DNA of 64,000 nt from positions 55,692 through 119,691 of the forward strand of contig JAVBSC010000042.1 of the NCBI GenBank assembly GCA_031547305.1, given 5' to 3'. Shown one piece after another: positions 33,961 to 42,989 of this stretch. The notes under the pieces were generated by a model. The model was not told where the DNA came from, made no database searches, and saw only the letters and a program-made list of their open reading frames with translations. The position numbers were made by a program, and so were the translations under genes. Position 1 is the first letter of the stretch. Every line of letters starts with the position of its first letter. The stretch is from JAVBSC01 sp031547305 (lineage in GTDB: Bacteria > Desulfobacterota > Desulfovibrionia > Desulfovibrionales > Desulfovibrionaceae).

Positions 33961-36150
33961 GTGAACGCGGTAAAAGAATTTATAAAATCCACAGGGTCGT
34001 TTTTCTTTTTCGCCCTGAGCGGGCAGCCGTTCATGCTGGCCATGCGCAACGCGTTTATTGTGGCCATGCCTGTGCTTTTGGTCGGTTCCGCGGCTTTGCT
34101 GATAAACAACCTGCCTCTGGACGGTTACCAATCCATGATGACCGCCCTGTTCGGTCCGGATTGGAAAAGGTACGGGGGCTGGCTGTGGAACGCCACTTTC
34201 GGCGTTCTGTCCCTGATCATCTGCTACAGCGTCAGCCATAGCCTTACGGAACGCCATAACAGCCAGCACCCCATGAATCCGGTGAATCCGCTCATCGTGG
34301 CCATGGTCAGCTTTTGCTGTCTGGCTCTGTTCACCCAGCCCGCCTTGAGTCTGGGGTCGGAATTTCCGGCCCGCTGGATGGGGGTGTCCGGGTTGTTTGT
34401 GGCCACCAGCACCAGCATTCTGGCCACAAGTGTGATGTTGTTTTTGTGCGGCGTAAAATCCATCACTCTGCGCCTGTACGCGGAAGAAGCGGACCAGGTT
34501 ACGCCTCAGACCTTTGAAGCCCTTTTGCCCAGCCTGATCACGGTTTTTCTGTTCGCCTTCGTCAAGCTCGCCCTTGCCCTGAACGGCATAGACAGCCTGC
34601 ACAGCCTGATGCACGACAGTCTCCAGTATATCTTCAGCGGCATCCACAGCGAACTTCTGGGCGCTCTGGTGTTTGTGGTGGTTTGCCAGGTGGCCTGGTT
34701 TTTTGGAATCCACGGGCCCAACCTTCTGGATTCAGTCACGCACAGCATTTACGGCACCGCGGCCGCGGCCAACCTGGCGGCTTTTGAAGCCGGGGCTCCG
34801 CTGCCGCACGTGGCCACGAAGTCCTTTTTTGACGTGTTCGTATATCTGGGGGGCTCCGGCGCCACCATCGGCCTGATCATCGCTATATTCCTGCTCTCGC
34901 GGGACGGCGGCAACCGGCGGGTGGCTTATTTTTCCATCCTGCCAGGTATTTTCAACATAAACGAAATTGTCATTTTCGGCCTGCCGATCATCATAAACCC
35001 GGTTTTTCTCATCCCTTTCCTGCTCGCCCCCATTTTGATGATGCTGCTCAGCTACGCGGCCGTGGCCTCCGGCCTGGTCCCCCACCCGATCCACCAGGTG
35101 GATTGGACCGCTCCGGCCCTGATAAGCGGCTGGATGAGCTGCAAATCCGTGAGCGCCGTATTGCTGCAACTGGTGAACATAGCCGTGAGCGCGGCGGTGT
35201 ACGCGCCTTTTGTGCGTCTTAGCGACCGGGTGAAAAAGGAACGTTTTGCCAAAGCTTTTTCCGAATTGTTTGAAGTGGCCTGCGGCGGCGCCACCGGGCC
35301 GCAGGGCCGTAAATGCATTGACCGGGGGGGAGCCGTCGGCCTTCTGGCCCGCGGTCTGGTCAATGACCTGGAGGCCGCCCTGCGCAGCAGCGGCCAGCTG
35401 TACCTGGAGTACCAGCCCCAGGTGAGCCTTGAGACCGGCCGGGCTATTGGAGCGGAAGCCCTGCTGCGCTGGAACCACCCGGTCTACGGTTTGCTTCCGC
35501 CGCCCATAGCCGTGGCTGTGGCCGAGGACGCCGGACTTATGGAAAACCTGGGCCTGAAGGTGCTGCGCGAAGCCTGCGCGGAACGCCGACGCTGGCAGGA
35601 TCAGGGCCTGGACGATTACGTGACCGTTTCCGTGAACCTTTCCGTAAAGCAGTTGGAAAAGCCCAACCTGACCGCGAAGGTCCGGAACTGCCTGGCCAGC
35701 TACCGTCTTGACCCCCGGCACCTGGAACTTGAAGTCACCGAAAGCCTGGCCCTGGACCCCAACAGCCGCTATCTTGGCACCCTTAAAGAGCTGCACAATC
35801 TGGGCGTGCGCCTGGCTATGGACGACTTCGGCATGGGACACAGCTCTCTTTTGTACATCCGGCATTTCCCTGTTTCCACCCTTAAGGTGGACGCCGCCCT
35901 GAGCCGCGACGTGGCCAGAGACCAGGCCTGCCGTGAAATGGTCAGCAGTATCGAGGAGTTTTGCCGTAATCTGAGTATCGCCACAATAATCGAACACGTG
36001 GAAAACAAAGAGCAGCTGGATGCCCTGCTGGCCCTGCGCTGCCGCACCTTTCAGGGCTTTTACTTCAGCCTGCCGGTATCCGGCGAAGCCTGCCTGCAAT
36101 TCCTCAAAAACTACCGCGCCCCTGTGGTGGAAGGAAGCGGACCCATTTGA
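33961..36150 (+). CDS. PTS EIIC-like membrane domain fused to EAL c-di-GMP phosphodiesterase
   Basis: 729 residues from the GTG at 33961 (TTG at 33958 is also possible). Residues 1-420 form about ten membrane helices of the lactose/cellobiose EIIC type: WFFGIHGPNLLDSVTHSIYG and FNINEIVIFGLPIIINPVFL (recalled family form FNINEPVIFGLPI). Residues 465-720 form an EAL domain: AEALLRWNHP, VSVNLSVKQL, LELEVTES, MDDFGMGHSSL, LKVDAAL and FQGFYFSLP. The metal and catalytic residues appear intact, though EGVE is EHVE. No EIIA or EIIB is adjacent, so a sugar-sensing rather than transport role is inferred. Confidence 0.9.
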   Translation: MNAVKEFIKSTGSFFFFALSGQPFMLAMRNAFIVAMPVLLVGSAALLINNLPLDGYQSMMTALFGPDWKRYGGWLWNATFGVLSLIICYSVSHSLTERHNSQHPMNPVNPLIVAMVSFCCLALFTQPALSLGSEFPARWMGVSGLFVATSTSILATSVMLFLCGVKSITLRLYAEEADQVTPQTFEALLPSLITVFLFAFVKLALALNGIDSLHSLMHDSLQYIFSGIHSELLGALVFVVVCQVAWFFGIHGPNLLDSVTHSIYGTAAAANLAAFEAGAPLPHVATKSFFDVFVYLGGSGATIGLIIAIFLLSRDGGNRRVAYFSILPGIFNINEIVIFGLPIIINPVFLIPFLLAPILMMLLSYAAVASGLVPHPIHQVDWTAPALISGWMSCKSVSAVLLQLVNIAVSAAVYAPFVRLSDRVKKERFAKAFSELFEVACGGATGPQGRKCIDRGGAVGLLARGLVNDLEAALRSSGQLYLEYQPQVSLETGRAIGAEALLRWNHPVYGLLPPPIAVAVAEDAGLMENLGLKVLREACAERRRWQDQGLDDYVTVSVNLSVKQLEKPNLTAKVRNCLASYRLDPRHLELEVTESLALDPNSRYLGTLKELHNLGVRLAMDDFGMGHSSLLYIRHFPVSTLKVDAALSRDVARDQACREMVSSIEEFCRNLSIATIIEHVENKEQLDALLALRCRTFQGFYFSLPVSGEACLQFLKNYRAPVVEGSGPI

Positions 36151-36152
36151 GC

Positions 36153-36173
36153 GGGGCTTTGGGGCGGAGCCCC
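36153..36173 (+). terminator. Hairpin after the EIIC-EAL gene
   Basis: GGGGCT-ttggggcgg-AGCCCC directly after the stop codon, without a T-tract. Confidence 0.45.
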
Positions 36174-36191
36174 AAATTCTGAAACCGGCTG

Positions 36192-36220
36192 TTGACATAG
36201 GCGGGGGATGGGGCTATAGC
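36192..36220 (+). promoter_or_regulatory. Sigma-70 promoter of the rpsF-rpsR-rplI-dnaB operon
   Basis: Perfect -35 TTGACA, 17-base spacer, -10 TATAGC, 59 bases before rpsF. A strong promoter fits ribosomal protein genes. Confidence 0.75.
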
Positions 36221-36278
36221 CTCCAGTTCTACCTTGCTCATTCCCGTGCGAATGGGCCTAAGACCACAAGGAGGATTC

Positions 36279-36587
36279 ATGAGGAAGTTTGAAACTCTGC
36301 TGCTGCTCAGCCCGGAACTGGCCATTGAGCCGCGCGAGCAGCTTTTGGGCAGCCTGACCGCGGTCATTGAGCGCGAGGGCGGCGGCCTGATCCAGGCCGA
36401 CCATTGGGGGATGCGGGATCTGGCGTACCCTGTGCGCAAGCACATGCGCGGCTATTATGTGCGCCTGGAATACAGCGGCCCCGGCGCGCTGGTTGCCGAA
36501 CTGGAGCGGAACATCCGCATTGCCGACGGCATATACAAATTCGTGAGCGTCAGGCTTGACGAGAACACCGAGGAGGCCGCGCAATGA
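36279..36587 (+). CDS. rpsF: RpsF: 30S ribosomal protein S6
   Basis: 102 residues from the ATG at 36279 (AGGAGG upstream). Typical S6: MRKFETLLLLSPEL, the WGMRDLAYPVRKHMRGYYV core strand-helix unit, and FVSVRLDE near the end. Partner of S18 in the 30S platform. The stop overlaps the rpsR start. Confidence 0.96.
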   Translation: MRKFETLLLLSPELAIEPREQLLGSLTAVIEREGGGLIQADHWGMRDLAYPVRKHMRGYYVRLEYSGPGALVAELERNIRIADGIYKFVSVRLDENTEEAAQ

Positions 36588-36850
36588 GCTTTGTAAAGAA
36601 AAAATTCGCCCCGCGCCGCAAGTTCTGCCGTTTTTGCGCGGATAAAGACGCCCCGCTTACCTACAAGCGGCCGGACATTCTGCGCGACTTCACCACTGAG
36701 CGCGGCAAGATTATTGCCCGGCGCATCACCGGCGTGTGCGCGGCGCACCAGCGCCGCCTGACCGTGGAAATAAAGCGCGCCCGTCAAATGGCTCTCTTGA
36801 TCTACACGGCCACGCACGCCAGCGAAGTCAAGAAAAAGAGCTTGATCTAG
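36584..36850 (+). CDS. rpsR: RpsR: 30S ribosomal protein S18
   Basis: 88 residues. The N terminus keeps Cys residues (RKFCRFCADKD) and the conserved YKRPDILRDF and AHQRRLTVEIKRARQMALL. Overlaps rpsF by four bases, so the S6 and S18 dimer partners are translationally coupled. Confidence 0.96.
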   Translation: MSFVKKKFAPRRKFCRFCADKDAPLTYKRPDILRDFTTERGKIIARRITGVCAAHQRRLTVEIKRARQMALLIYTATHASEVKKKSLI

Positions 36851-36860
36851 GAGGCCGGGC

Positions 36861-37361
36861 ATGAAACTTATCTTAAGAGCCGACGTGGAAAACCTGGGGC
36901 ACCTGGGCGACGTTGTGGAAGTGCGGCCCGGTTTTGGCCGCAATTTTCTGCTGCCCAAGGGCCTGGCCATGCGGGCCACCCCCGCAAACCTGAAAGTCTT
37001 TGAACTGGAGCGCAGAAAGCTCCAGGCCAAAATGGACGCCCTGCGCGCCGAAGCCGGCGGCATGGCCTCCAGAATCGCCGCCACTCCGGTGGTCATAGCC
37101 ATGCGTGTGGGCGAAAACGACAAGCTTTACGGCTCCGTCACCTCCACGATGATAGCCGACTCCCTGGCCGCGGCCGGGGTGGAAGTGGACCGCCGCCGCA
37201 TACTTCTGGATACTCCGCTGCGCACCCTTGGCGAATTCAAGGTGCGCGTGCGGCTGCATGCGGACGTGGTGGCCGATCTTAACGTTAAGGTCGTTCCGGA
37301 GGAGCGCGCGCAGTATGACGAAGCCCCTCAGCCCAAGGCGCAAGCCGAACAGGCAGAATAA
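36861..37361 (+). CDS. rplI: RplI: 50S ribosomal protein L9
   Basis: 166 residues. N-terminal L9 domain MKLILRADVENLGHLGDVVE VRPGFGRNFLLPKGLA, long connecting helix, C-terminal domain with LYGSVTSTMIAD and ILLDTPLRTLGEF. A short Pro/Ala/Gln tail follows. The 3' end overlaps dnaB by 47 bases. Confidence 0.96.
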   Translation: MKLILRADVENLGHLGDVVEVRPGFGRNFLLPKGLAMRATPANLKVFELERRKLQAKMDALRAEAGGMASRIAATPVVIAMRVGENDKLYGSVTSTMIADSLAAAGVEVDRRRILLDTPLRTLGEFKVRVRLHADVVADLNVKVVPEERAQYDEAPQPKAQAEQAE

Positions 37362-38796
37362 CCCCGCCTTTTCCCCGGCCTCCGCTTCCGGAGGCCGGGC
37401 TCCTTTTGATCCCGGCGAGCCCAGACATGAGGCCGTCCTGGCTGAAATGGTGCGCAATGTGCCGCCGCACAGCCTGGACGCGGAAAAAGCCGTGCTCGGG
37501 GCAGTGTTTTTTAAGCCGTCGGCCATTGATTCCGTAAGCGACCTGCTCAAGGAAGACGATTTCTACCTGCCCGCGCACCGCGCTTTGTATGCGGCCTTTT
37601 ACAGCCTGTCCGCCAAAAACGTTCCGCCGGACCTGGTGGCCACCGGCCAGTACCTGCTGGACAACGGCAAGATGGAGGAGGCTGGCGGAGCCGCCTACCT
37701 GACAGCCCTGGCCGAAGGGGCCATCAGCGCAGCCAACGTGGAGCATTACGCGAATATAGTGCGGGACAAGGCCCAGTTGCGCGGCCTGATTAACGCCTGT
37801 TCCGGCATAATTGAAAGCTGCTTTGAGACGGGCCGGGAGACCAAGGACATCCTGGACGAGTCCGAGCAGGCCGTTCTGGGCGTGGCCGAGGAACGCAGCG
37901 GCCGCACCTACAAAAGCTCTGAAGAGCTCGCTCTGAAGGTCTTTGACGATCTGGACCGGCGCAACAAGAACCGCGACGCCACCACCGGGGTGAACACCGG
38001 CTATCAGAAACTTAATGAAATGACCGCCGGGCTTCAACCTTCGGATCTGATCATTGTGGCCGCCCGGCCATCCATGGGAAAAACCGCTTTGGTGTTGAAC
38101 ATGGCCTTGCGCAGCGCGGTGCAGCACGGCACTTCCGTGGCCATCTTCTCTCTGGAAATGAGCATGGACCAGCTTATGACCCGCATGCTCTGCTGCCAGG
38201 GCGGCGTGGACCTGGGCCGGGTGCGGCGCAATTTCATTCAGGACGAGGACTGGATCAGTCTGCAAAGGGCGGCCGGGGATCTCAGTTCCGCCAATATCTT
38301 TATTGACGATACCCCGGCCCTGTCCACCATGGACCTGCGGGCCAGGGCCAGGCGGCTCAAACGCGAAAAGGGCCTGGATCTGATCATCGTGGACTATTTG
38401 CAGCTCATGCGTTCCAGCCTGCGCGTGGATTCCCGCGAACTGGAAATATCCGACATCTCCCGCAACCTGAAAGCTCTGGCCAAGGAACTCAACGTTCCGG
38501 TCGTGGCGCTTTCCCAGCTCAACCGCAAAGTGGAAGAGCGGGCGGACAAGCGGCCCATGCTTTCGGACTTGCGTGAATCCGGGGCCATTGAGCAGGATGC
38601 GGACGTGATCATGTTCATCTACCGCGAAGCCGCCTATCTTAAGGCCGAAGAGCGTCCGGCCACGGACCGGGCGGAAATCATCATCGGCAAGCAGCGCAAC
38701 GGCCCGGTGGGCATGGTGCCGCTCCTTTACACTCCTTCCTTTACCCGCTTTGACGACTGGGTTGGCGCGCCCAGCGGTCCTTACGACGGCATATAG
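37315..38796 (+). CDS. dnaB: DnaB: replicative DNA helicase
   Basis: 493 residues from the ATG at 37315, with GGAGG at 37298-37302 inside rplI. The N-terminal domain (from NVPPHSLDAEKAVLGAVFF) contacts primase; the RecA-like domain has Walker A ARPSMGKTAL, Walker B LIIVDYLQLM and the motif AIEQDADVIMFIYRE. The first 35 residues are a basic, Ser/Pro-rich extension. No intein. Unwinds DNA at the fork. Confidence 0.96.
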   Translation: MTKPLSPRRKPNRQNNPAFSPASASGGRAPFDPGEPRHEAVLAEMVRNVPPHSLDAEKAVLGAVFFKPSAIDSVSDLLKEDDFYLPAHRALYAAFYSLSAKNVPPDLVATGQYLLDNGKMEEAGGAAYLTALAEGAISAANVEHYANIVRDKAQLRGLINACSGIIESCFETGRETKDILDESEQAVLGVAEERSGRTYKSSEELALKVFDDLDRRNKNRDATTGVNTGYQKLNEMTAGLQPSDLIIVAARPSMGKTALVLNMALRSAVQHGTSVAIFSLEMSMDQLMTRMLCCQGGVDLGRVRRNFIQDEDWISLQRAAGDLSSANIFIDDTPALSTMDLRARARRLKREKGLDLIIVDYLQLMRSSLRVDSRELEISDISRNLKALAKELNVPVVALSQLNRKVEERADKRPMLSDLRESGAIEQDADVIMFIYREAAYLKAEERPATDRAEIIIGKQRNGPVGMVPLLYTPSFTRFDDWVGAPSGPYDGI

Positions 38797-38850
38797 AGCA
38801 AATTGGCAGTAAAAGTGTTTATTCGCTCCGGCGGCGGTTCTCGCCGCCCG
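38795..38850. repeat. Short intergenic repeat, copy 2
   Basis: Begins agagcaaattggcagtaaaa and ends in a GGCGGCG-gttct-CGCCGCC stem (38830-38848). Aligns with 7512-7566. The stem may also serve as a weak terminator for dnaB. Confidence 0.4.
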
Positions 38851-39172
38851 CTTGTTATTATCATACTTGTCTGTAAGCATTTTCCTTTGTCAAAATTTTT
38901 TTCCATGTTACGCTGTCCTAAAGCAAATCAATTTTGAAACGCTTTATTCGTCGTTCACGGCAGGCAAAAGCACAGAGCCTGTGTCCCTGATCCGTCCGTT
39001 CATCGCGGGCGCGGGGTTATGCCGCGCATGTCCACGTCAGAGTATTTCGAAGTTGAAATATTCTAAAATTTGGGGAGGTATTCCATAGCGAGAGCTGTAT
39101 TTTGACATAACACAACGCAGCAGGTCGGATTTTCAGAAGGGCAATGCTAATCCATAACGTATGGAGACATTT
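38851..39172. other. Intergenic region before the YeiH-type gene
   Basis: About 320 bases without a supportable gene; the 78-codon frame at 38852-39088 has no ribosome-binding site or family match. It contains a degenerate ATTTCGAAGTTGAAAT palindrome (39043-39058) and a possible plus-strand promoter TTGACA (39102-39107), 17-base spacer, TCGGAT. Confidence 0.4.
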
Positions 39173-40918
39173 ATGAGCCAGGAAAAACTCGACATTGTGG
39201 TTGACGACGGGCGCGGCAAGCTTTCAGACCTATGGACGAAAGAAGACTATTGGGCCATCTGGCTCGGCTTTATCCTGCTTATTGCCGGCTACTTCATGCT
39301 TTCTTCGACCGTGCCGGAAAAGATTCAGACTACGGCCGACGCATCCCTCAAAATCATGGCCGAGCAAGAAAAGCTCGCGCCCTTCAAAACCATTGAATTT
39401 TACCAGGCCCAGGACAAGCTGAGCGGTCTCAAGGCCTCTTCGGAAATCGAATGGGGCAAGAGTATCTCCAAATACTTTAAAACTCCGGGCGGCTGGAGCG
39501 ACAACCCGCTGAAGTCTTTTGTCTATGACGATGCGCAGGCCAAGGCGGACGCTGAAAAGGCCGCGCCCAAGGCGGAAGAGGTCAAGGCCAGGATAGCCGC
39601 CGCCCTCGGCGTGGCCAAGGCCGCCCAGAAGGTCGCGTCTGACGCCGGCTTCAAAGATGCGACACTGAACAAGGCCGCGGCGGATTCCATAAGCAAGTGG
39701 CGCGACGAACACACCAGCGCCGTTAACAAGAGCGCCCAGGACAAGGCCAAAGTCAAAGGGTACAACATCCTGCCCACGCTGGCCTTTGTTTGCATATTCT
39801 GCATGGTGCTCTTCGGCGTCGGCATGACCGCCATGGGAGAAAAGCCGGCCCAGTTCGCCCCGGCTTTCGTGGTGGTCTTCATCGTGGCCGTGCTGGCCTT
39901 TATGATGGGTTCCCAGTCCACCATGAAGTACTACGGAATAGGCGCGGAAGCCTGGGCCATCGTCCTGGGCATGCTGGTGGCCAATACCGTGGGCACGCCA
40001 AACTTCGTCAAGCCCGGCCTGCAAACCGAGTTTTACATCAAGACAGGCCTGGTGCTCCTGGGCGCGGAAGTTCTCATGGACAAAATAATCGCCATTGGCA
40101 CGCCTGGGGTTTTTGTGGCCTGGGTGTCCACTCCCATCGTGCTCATAGGTACCTTCATCTTTGGCCAGAGGGTGCTGAAGATGAGCTCTAAAACCCTGAA
40201 CATAGTCATTTCCGCGGACATGAGCGTGTGCGGCACCTCGGCGGCCATCGCCACCGCCGCGGCCTGCCGGGCCAAAAAAGAGGAGCTCACCCTGGCCATC
40301 GGCCTGTCTCTTATCTTTACGGCCATCATGATGGTTGTCCAGCCCGCCTTCATCAAACTGGTGGGCATGCCCCTGGTACTGGCCGGCGCCTGGATTGGCG
40401 GCACCATTGACGCCACCGGGGCCGTGGCCGCCGCCGGCGCCTTCCTGGGCGATAAGGCCATGTACGTGGCCACCACTATAAAGATGATCCAGAACGTGCT
40501 CATAGGCGTGACCGCCTTCTTTGTGGCCGTGTACTGGTGCGCCAGGGTGGACCGCGTGGAAGGGCAGCGCGTGCAGGTGCGTGAAATCTGGGACCGTTTT
40601 CCCAAGTTCGTCCTGGGCTTCCTGGCCGCCTCCATCATTTGCTCGATCATCAGCGGCGGCTACGGCGAACTGTCCGACGCCATGCTCTCCAACGGCATGG
40701 TCAAGGGCTGGGCCGGCATCCTGCGCGGCTGGTTCTTCGCCCTGGCCTTCACCTCCATAGGTCTGGCCACCAACTTCCGTGAACTGGCCCACTACTTCAA
40801 GGGCGGCAAGCCCCTGATCCTCTACGTGGTCGGCCAAAGCTTCAACCTGATTATGTGCTTTATCATGTCCTATATCATGTTCTATCTGGTTTTCCCCGAA
40901 ATCACGGCGCAGATTTAG
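39173..40918 (+). CDS. YeiH-family putative sulfate exporter with large hydrophilic insertion
   Basis: 581 residues from the ATG at 39173 (GGAG six bases upstream). One membrane helix (about 28-47) is followed by about 145 hydrophilic, Ala/Lys/Glu-rich helical residues, then some ten membrane helices. Signature motifs in the second half: GIGAEAWAIVLGMLVANTVG, GLVLLGAEVLMDKI, VCGTSAAIATAAACRAKKEE and TSIGLATNFREL. The family is named putative sulfate exporter; transport of sulfate, sulfite or another sulfur anion would suit a sulfur-reducing bacterium but is inference. The insertion is not present in short YeiH. Confidence 0.85.
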   Translation: MSQEKLDIVVDDGRGKLSDLWTKEDYWAIWLGFILLIAGYFMLSSTVPEKIQTTADASLKIMAEQEKLAPFKTIEFYQAQDKLSGLKASSEIEWGKSISKYFKTPGGWSDNPLKSFVYDDAQAKADAEKAAPKAEEVKARIAAALGVAKAAQKVASDAGFKDATLNKAAADSISKWRDEHTSAVNKSAQDKAKVKGYNILPTLAFVCIFCMVLFGVGMTAMGEKPAQFAPAFVVVFIVAVLAFMMGSQSTMKYYGIGAEAWAIVLGMLVANTVGTPNFVKPGLQTEFYIKTGLVLLGAEVLMDKIIAIGTPGVFVAWVSTPIVLIGTFIFGQRVLKMSSKTLNIVISADMSVCGTSAAIATAAACRAKKEELTLAIGLSLIFTAIMMVVQPAFIKLVGMPLVLAGAWIGGTIDATGAVAAAGAFLGDKAMYVATTIKMIQNVLIGVTAFFVAVYWCARVDRVEGQRVQVREIWDRFPKFVLGFLAASIICSIISGGYGELSDAMLSNGMVKGWAGILRGWFFALAFTSIGLATNFRELAHYFKGGKPLILYVVGQSFNLIMCFIMSYIMFYLVFPEITAQI

Positions 40919-41054
40919 GAAATGTTTGAATCCGGGGTGGGGCGGGATCACAAGGGCCCGAGCCATTGAGGCTCCTCCCCTCCTCCCTCAGCCCGCAAAA
41001 CAGGGGATAACTTCAAATGCAAGCTCTCGCAAATCCGAATAAGGAGGGCGTGTC

Positions 41055-41321
41055 ATGAGCTTCAGGTCCGAACGCGAAATCAAAAGCTTGCCGCTGCCCA
41101 GGCGCTTTTTCCGGCTGTTTCTGGCCCTGGCCGCGCTCTGGCTTATCGTGGCCGTGCTCGCGCCCTGGCCGCTTGAGCATATCCCTATTTTTCACGCCTG
41201 GTCCGAACGCGCGGAATCTCTGAATCTGCATCCCGGATCGCTTTACTACACGGACTTGCCTGTGTCCGGCGACGCGGAGCGCAATTCCCGCAGAGCGGTG
41301 CGGGAGGCGGGAAAACAATAG
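41055..41321 (+). CDS. Small single-pass membrane protein (88 aa)
   Basis: AAGGAGG precedes the ATG. A basic N terminus (MSFRSEREIKSLPLPRRFFR) is followed by one hydrophobic helix (about 20-40) and a polar tail. It is 136 bases after the YeiH-type gene and before a strong terminator, so it may be cotranscribed and act as an accessory subunit. Family not recognised. Confidence 0.6.
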   Translation: MSFRSEREIKSLPLPRRFFRLFLALAALWLIVAVLAPWPLEHIPIFHAWSERAESLNLHPGSLYYTDLPVSGDAERNSRRAVREAGKQ

Positions 41322-41367
41322 GCAAAAGAGCGCGGTCACAACACCTTGTAAGTTTTGTGAAATACAA

Positions 41368-41411
41368 GCATGATAAAGGGAGCGCGAATATTCGCGCTCC
41401 CTTTATCATGC
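41368..41411. terminator. 44-bp perfect palindrome, strong terminator
   Basis: Perfect inverted repeat centred at 41389/41390, left arm GCATGATAAAGGGAGCGCG and its exact complement on the right. The stem includes AAAGGG and CCCTTT, so it works in both directions. Same length as the palindrome at 7736-7779 but different sequence. Confidence 0.8.
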
Positions 41412-41438
41412 CGGGTCGGCAAAATAAGGTAAATATAA

Positions 41439-42287
41439 ATGTTCAAGATCGGATGCCATCTGTCTTCGTCAAAAGGCTACCTGGCCATGGGCCGGGAAGC
41501 GCTCAGCATAGGCGCGAACACGTTCCAGTTTTTTACCCGCAATCCCAGAGGCGGTGCGGCCAAGGCTCAGGACCCGGACGATGTGGCGGCTTATCTGGCC
41601 TTTGCGGCGGAAAACAATTTGCGGCCAATTCTGGCCCATGCGCCATACACCCTGAACGCCTGCGCCGCGGATGCGGCCCTGCGCCGATTCGCGCGCGAGA
41701 CAATGGCCGATGATTTGGCCAGGCTGGAGCATATTCCGGGCTGCTTTTACAATTTTCATCCCGGCAGCCACGTGCGGCAGGGTGTGGACACCGGCATCAA
41801 ATATATTGCGGAAATGCTGAACCAGGTGCTCAGGCCGGGCCAATCCACCGCCGTGCTTCTGGAGAGCATGGCCGGCAAGGGCAGCGAGATCGGCGGCGCG
41901 TTCACGGAGTTGCGCGCCGTCATCGACAGGGTGGAGCAGCGGGAGCTCCTGGGAGTCTGCCTGGATACCTGCCACGTGTTTGATGCCGGCTATGACATTG
42001 TGAACAAACTGGATTCCGTGCTGGAAGACTTTGACAGGGCTGTGGGCCTGGGCAGACTCCGGGCGATCCATCTGAACGACAGCCAGAACGCGCCTGGAAG
42101 CCGCAAGGACCGGCACGCTAAAATCGGCGAGGGCGGTATCGGCCTGGAGGCGCTCACGCGCATCATCAATCACCCGGCCCTGCGGGATTTGCCTTTTTAT
42201 CTGGAAACGCCCAACGACGTGCCGGGCTACGCCCAAGAGATCGCGCTGCTGAAAAGCCTTTATTCGCCGGGGGGTGAAAATGCCTGA
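41439..42287 (+). CDS. nfo: Nfo: endonuclease IV (AP endonuclease)
   Basis: 282 residues. Cuts DNA at abasic sites in base-excision repair. TIM-barrel zinc enzyme: CHLSSSKGYLAMGREA at the start, LAHAPYTLN, FHPGSHV, VLLESMAGKGSEIG, CLDTCHVFDAGYD, HLNDSQNAPGSRKDRH and FYLETPND are the family motifs with the metal His, Glu and Asp residues. It overlaps the next glycosylase gene by eight bases, a sensible repair pair. Confidence 0.96.
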   Translation: MFKIGCHLSSSKGYLAMGREALSIGANTFQFFTRNPRGGAAKAQDPDDVAAYLAFAAENNLRPILAHAPYTLNACAADAALRRFARETMADDLARLEHIPGCFYNFHPGSHVRQGVDTGIKYIAEMLNQVLRPGQSTAVLLESMAGKGSEIGGAFTELRAVIDRVEQRELLGVCLDTCHVFDAGYDIVNKLDSVLEDFDRAVGLGRLRAIHLNDSQNAPGSRKDRHAKIGEGGIGLEALTRIINHPALRDLPFYLETPNDVPGYAQEIALLKSLYSPGGENA

Positions 42288-42987
42288 CACGCCGCATTTT
42301 GCTTACGGAAGCCGGGAAATGGGCTGGCTGAAATCCCGCGATGCGGTTCTGGGCGCGGCTATGGACGCAATCGGCCAAATCCGCCGGCCGGTTATTCCGG
42401 ATTTGTTCATGGCCTTGCTGAACGCCATTGTAGGGCAGCAAATTTCCACAAAAGCCCAGGCGACCATCTGGAAGCGCATGCAGGAGCGCTTCGCGCCTCT
42501 GACGCCGGAAAACGTCGGGGGCATGCCGGCGGCAGAATTGCAGGCCTGCGGCATCTCTATGCGCAAGGCGCTCTATATCAAGGAAATCGCCGCGGCTGTA
42601 CTGGACGGAGGTTTGGACCTGGCCCATCTGCACAACCTGCCGGATGATCAGGTTTGCGCGCGGTTGAGCCGGATTAACGGCATTGGCGTCTGGACGGCGG
42701 AAATGCTCATGATTTTTTCCATGCAGCGGCCTGACGTCATGAGCTGGGGGGATCTGGCCATTTTGCGCGGCCTGCGGATGCTCTACCGGCACCGCAAGAT
42801 CACGCCGGCACTTTTCGCCAGATACAAACGGCGTTATTCGCCCCATGCCACGGTGGCCAGCCTGTATTTATGGGCCATAGCATGCGGAGCTTGCCCCGGC
42901 CTGGCGGATTGCGCGCCCAAGACAGAGGCGGCCAAAAAGGCCGTGGTGACAAAACGGCGCGCGCGTATGGAGGCTAAAGCGAAATAA
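42280..42987 (+). CDS. AlkA-type DNA-3-methyladenine glycosylase (HhH-GPD)
   Basis: 235 residues from the ATG at 42280 (GGGGGG upstream). HhH-GPD superfamily: IVGQQISTKAQATIWKRMQE, then LSRINGIGVWTAEMLMIFSM (hairpin-helix-hairpin plus the downstream region) and the catalytic Asp in DVMSWGDLAILRG. Removes alkylated bases; the resulting abasic site would be cut by the adjacent Nfo. The C terminus has several Cys (ACGACPGLADC) but no clear 4Fe-4S pattern. Confidence 0.9.
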   Translation: MPDTPHFAYGSREMGWLKSRDAVLGAAMDAIGQIRRPVIPDLFMALLNAIVGQQISTKAQATIWKRMQERFAPLTPENVGGMPAAELQACGISMRKALYIKEIAAAVLDGGLDLAHLHNLPDDQVCARLSRINGIGVWTAEMLMIFSMQRPDVMSWGDLAILRGLRMLYRHRKITPALFARYKRRYSPHATVASLYLWAIACGACPGLADCAPKTEAAKKAVVTKRRARMEAKAK

Positions 42988-42989
42988 AA

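Noticed and set aside
37285..38880. 531-codon frame antisense to dnaB
   Set aside because: Shadow of dnaB; no ribosome-binding site or recognisable family.
39230..40966. 578-codon frame antisense to the YeiH-type gene
   Set aside because: Same compositional artefact; no motif, and the plus strand carries a clear membrane protein.
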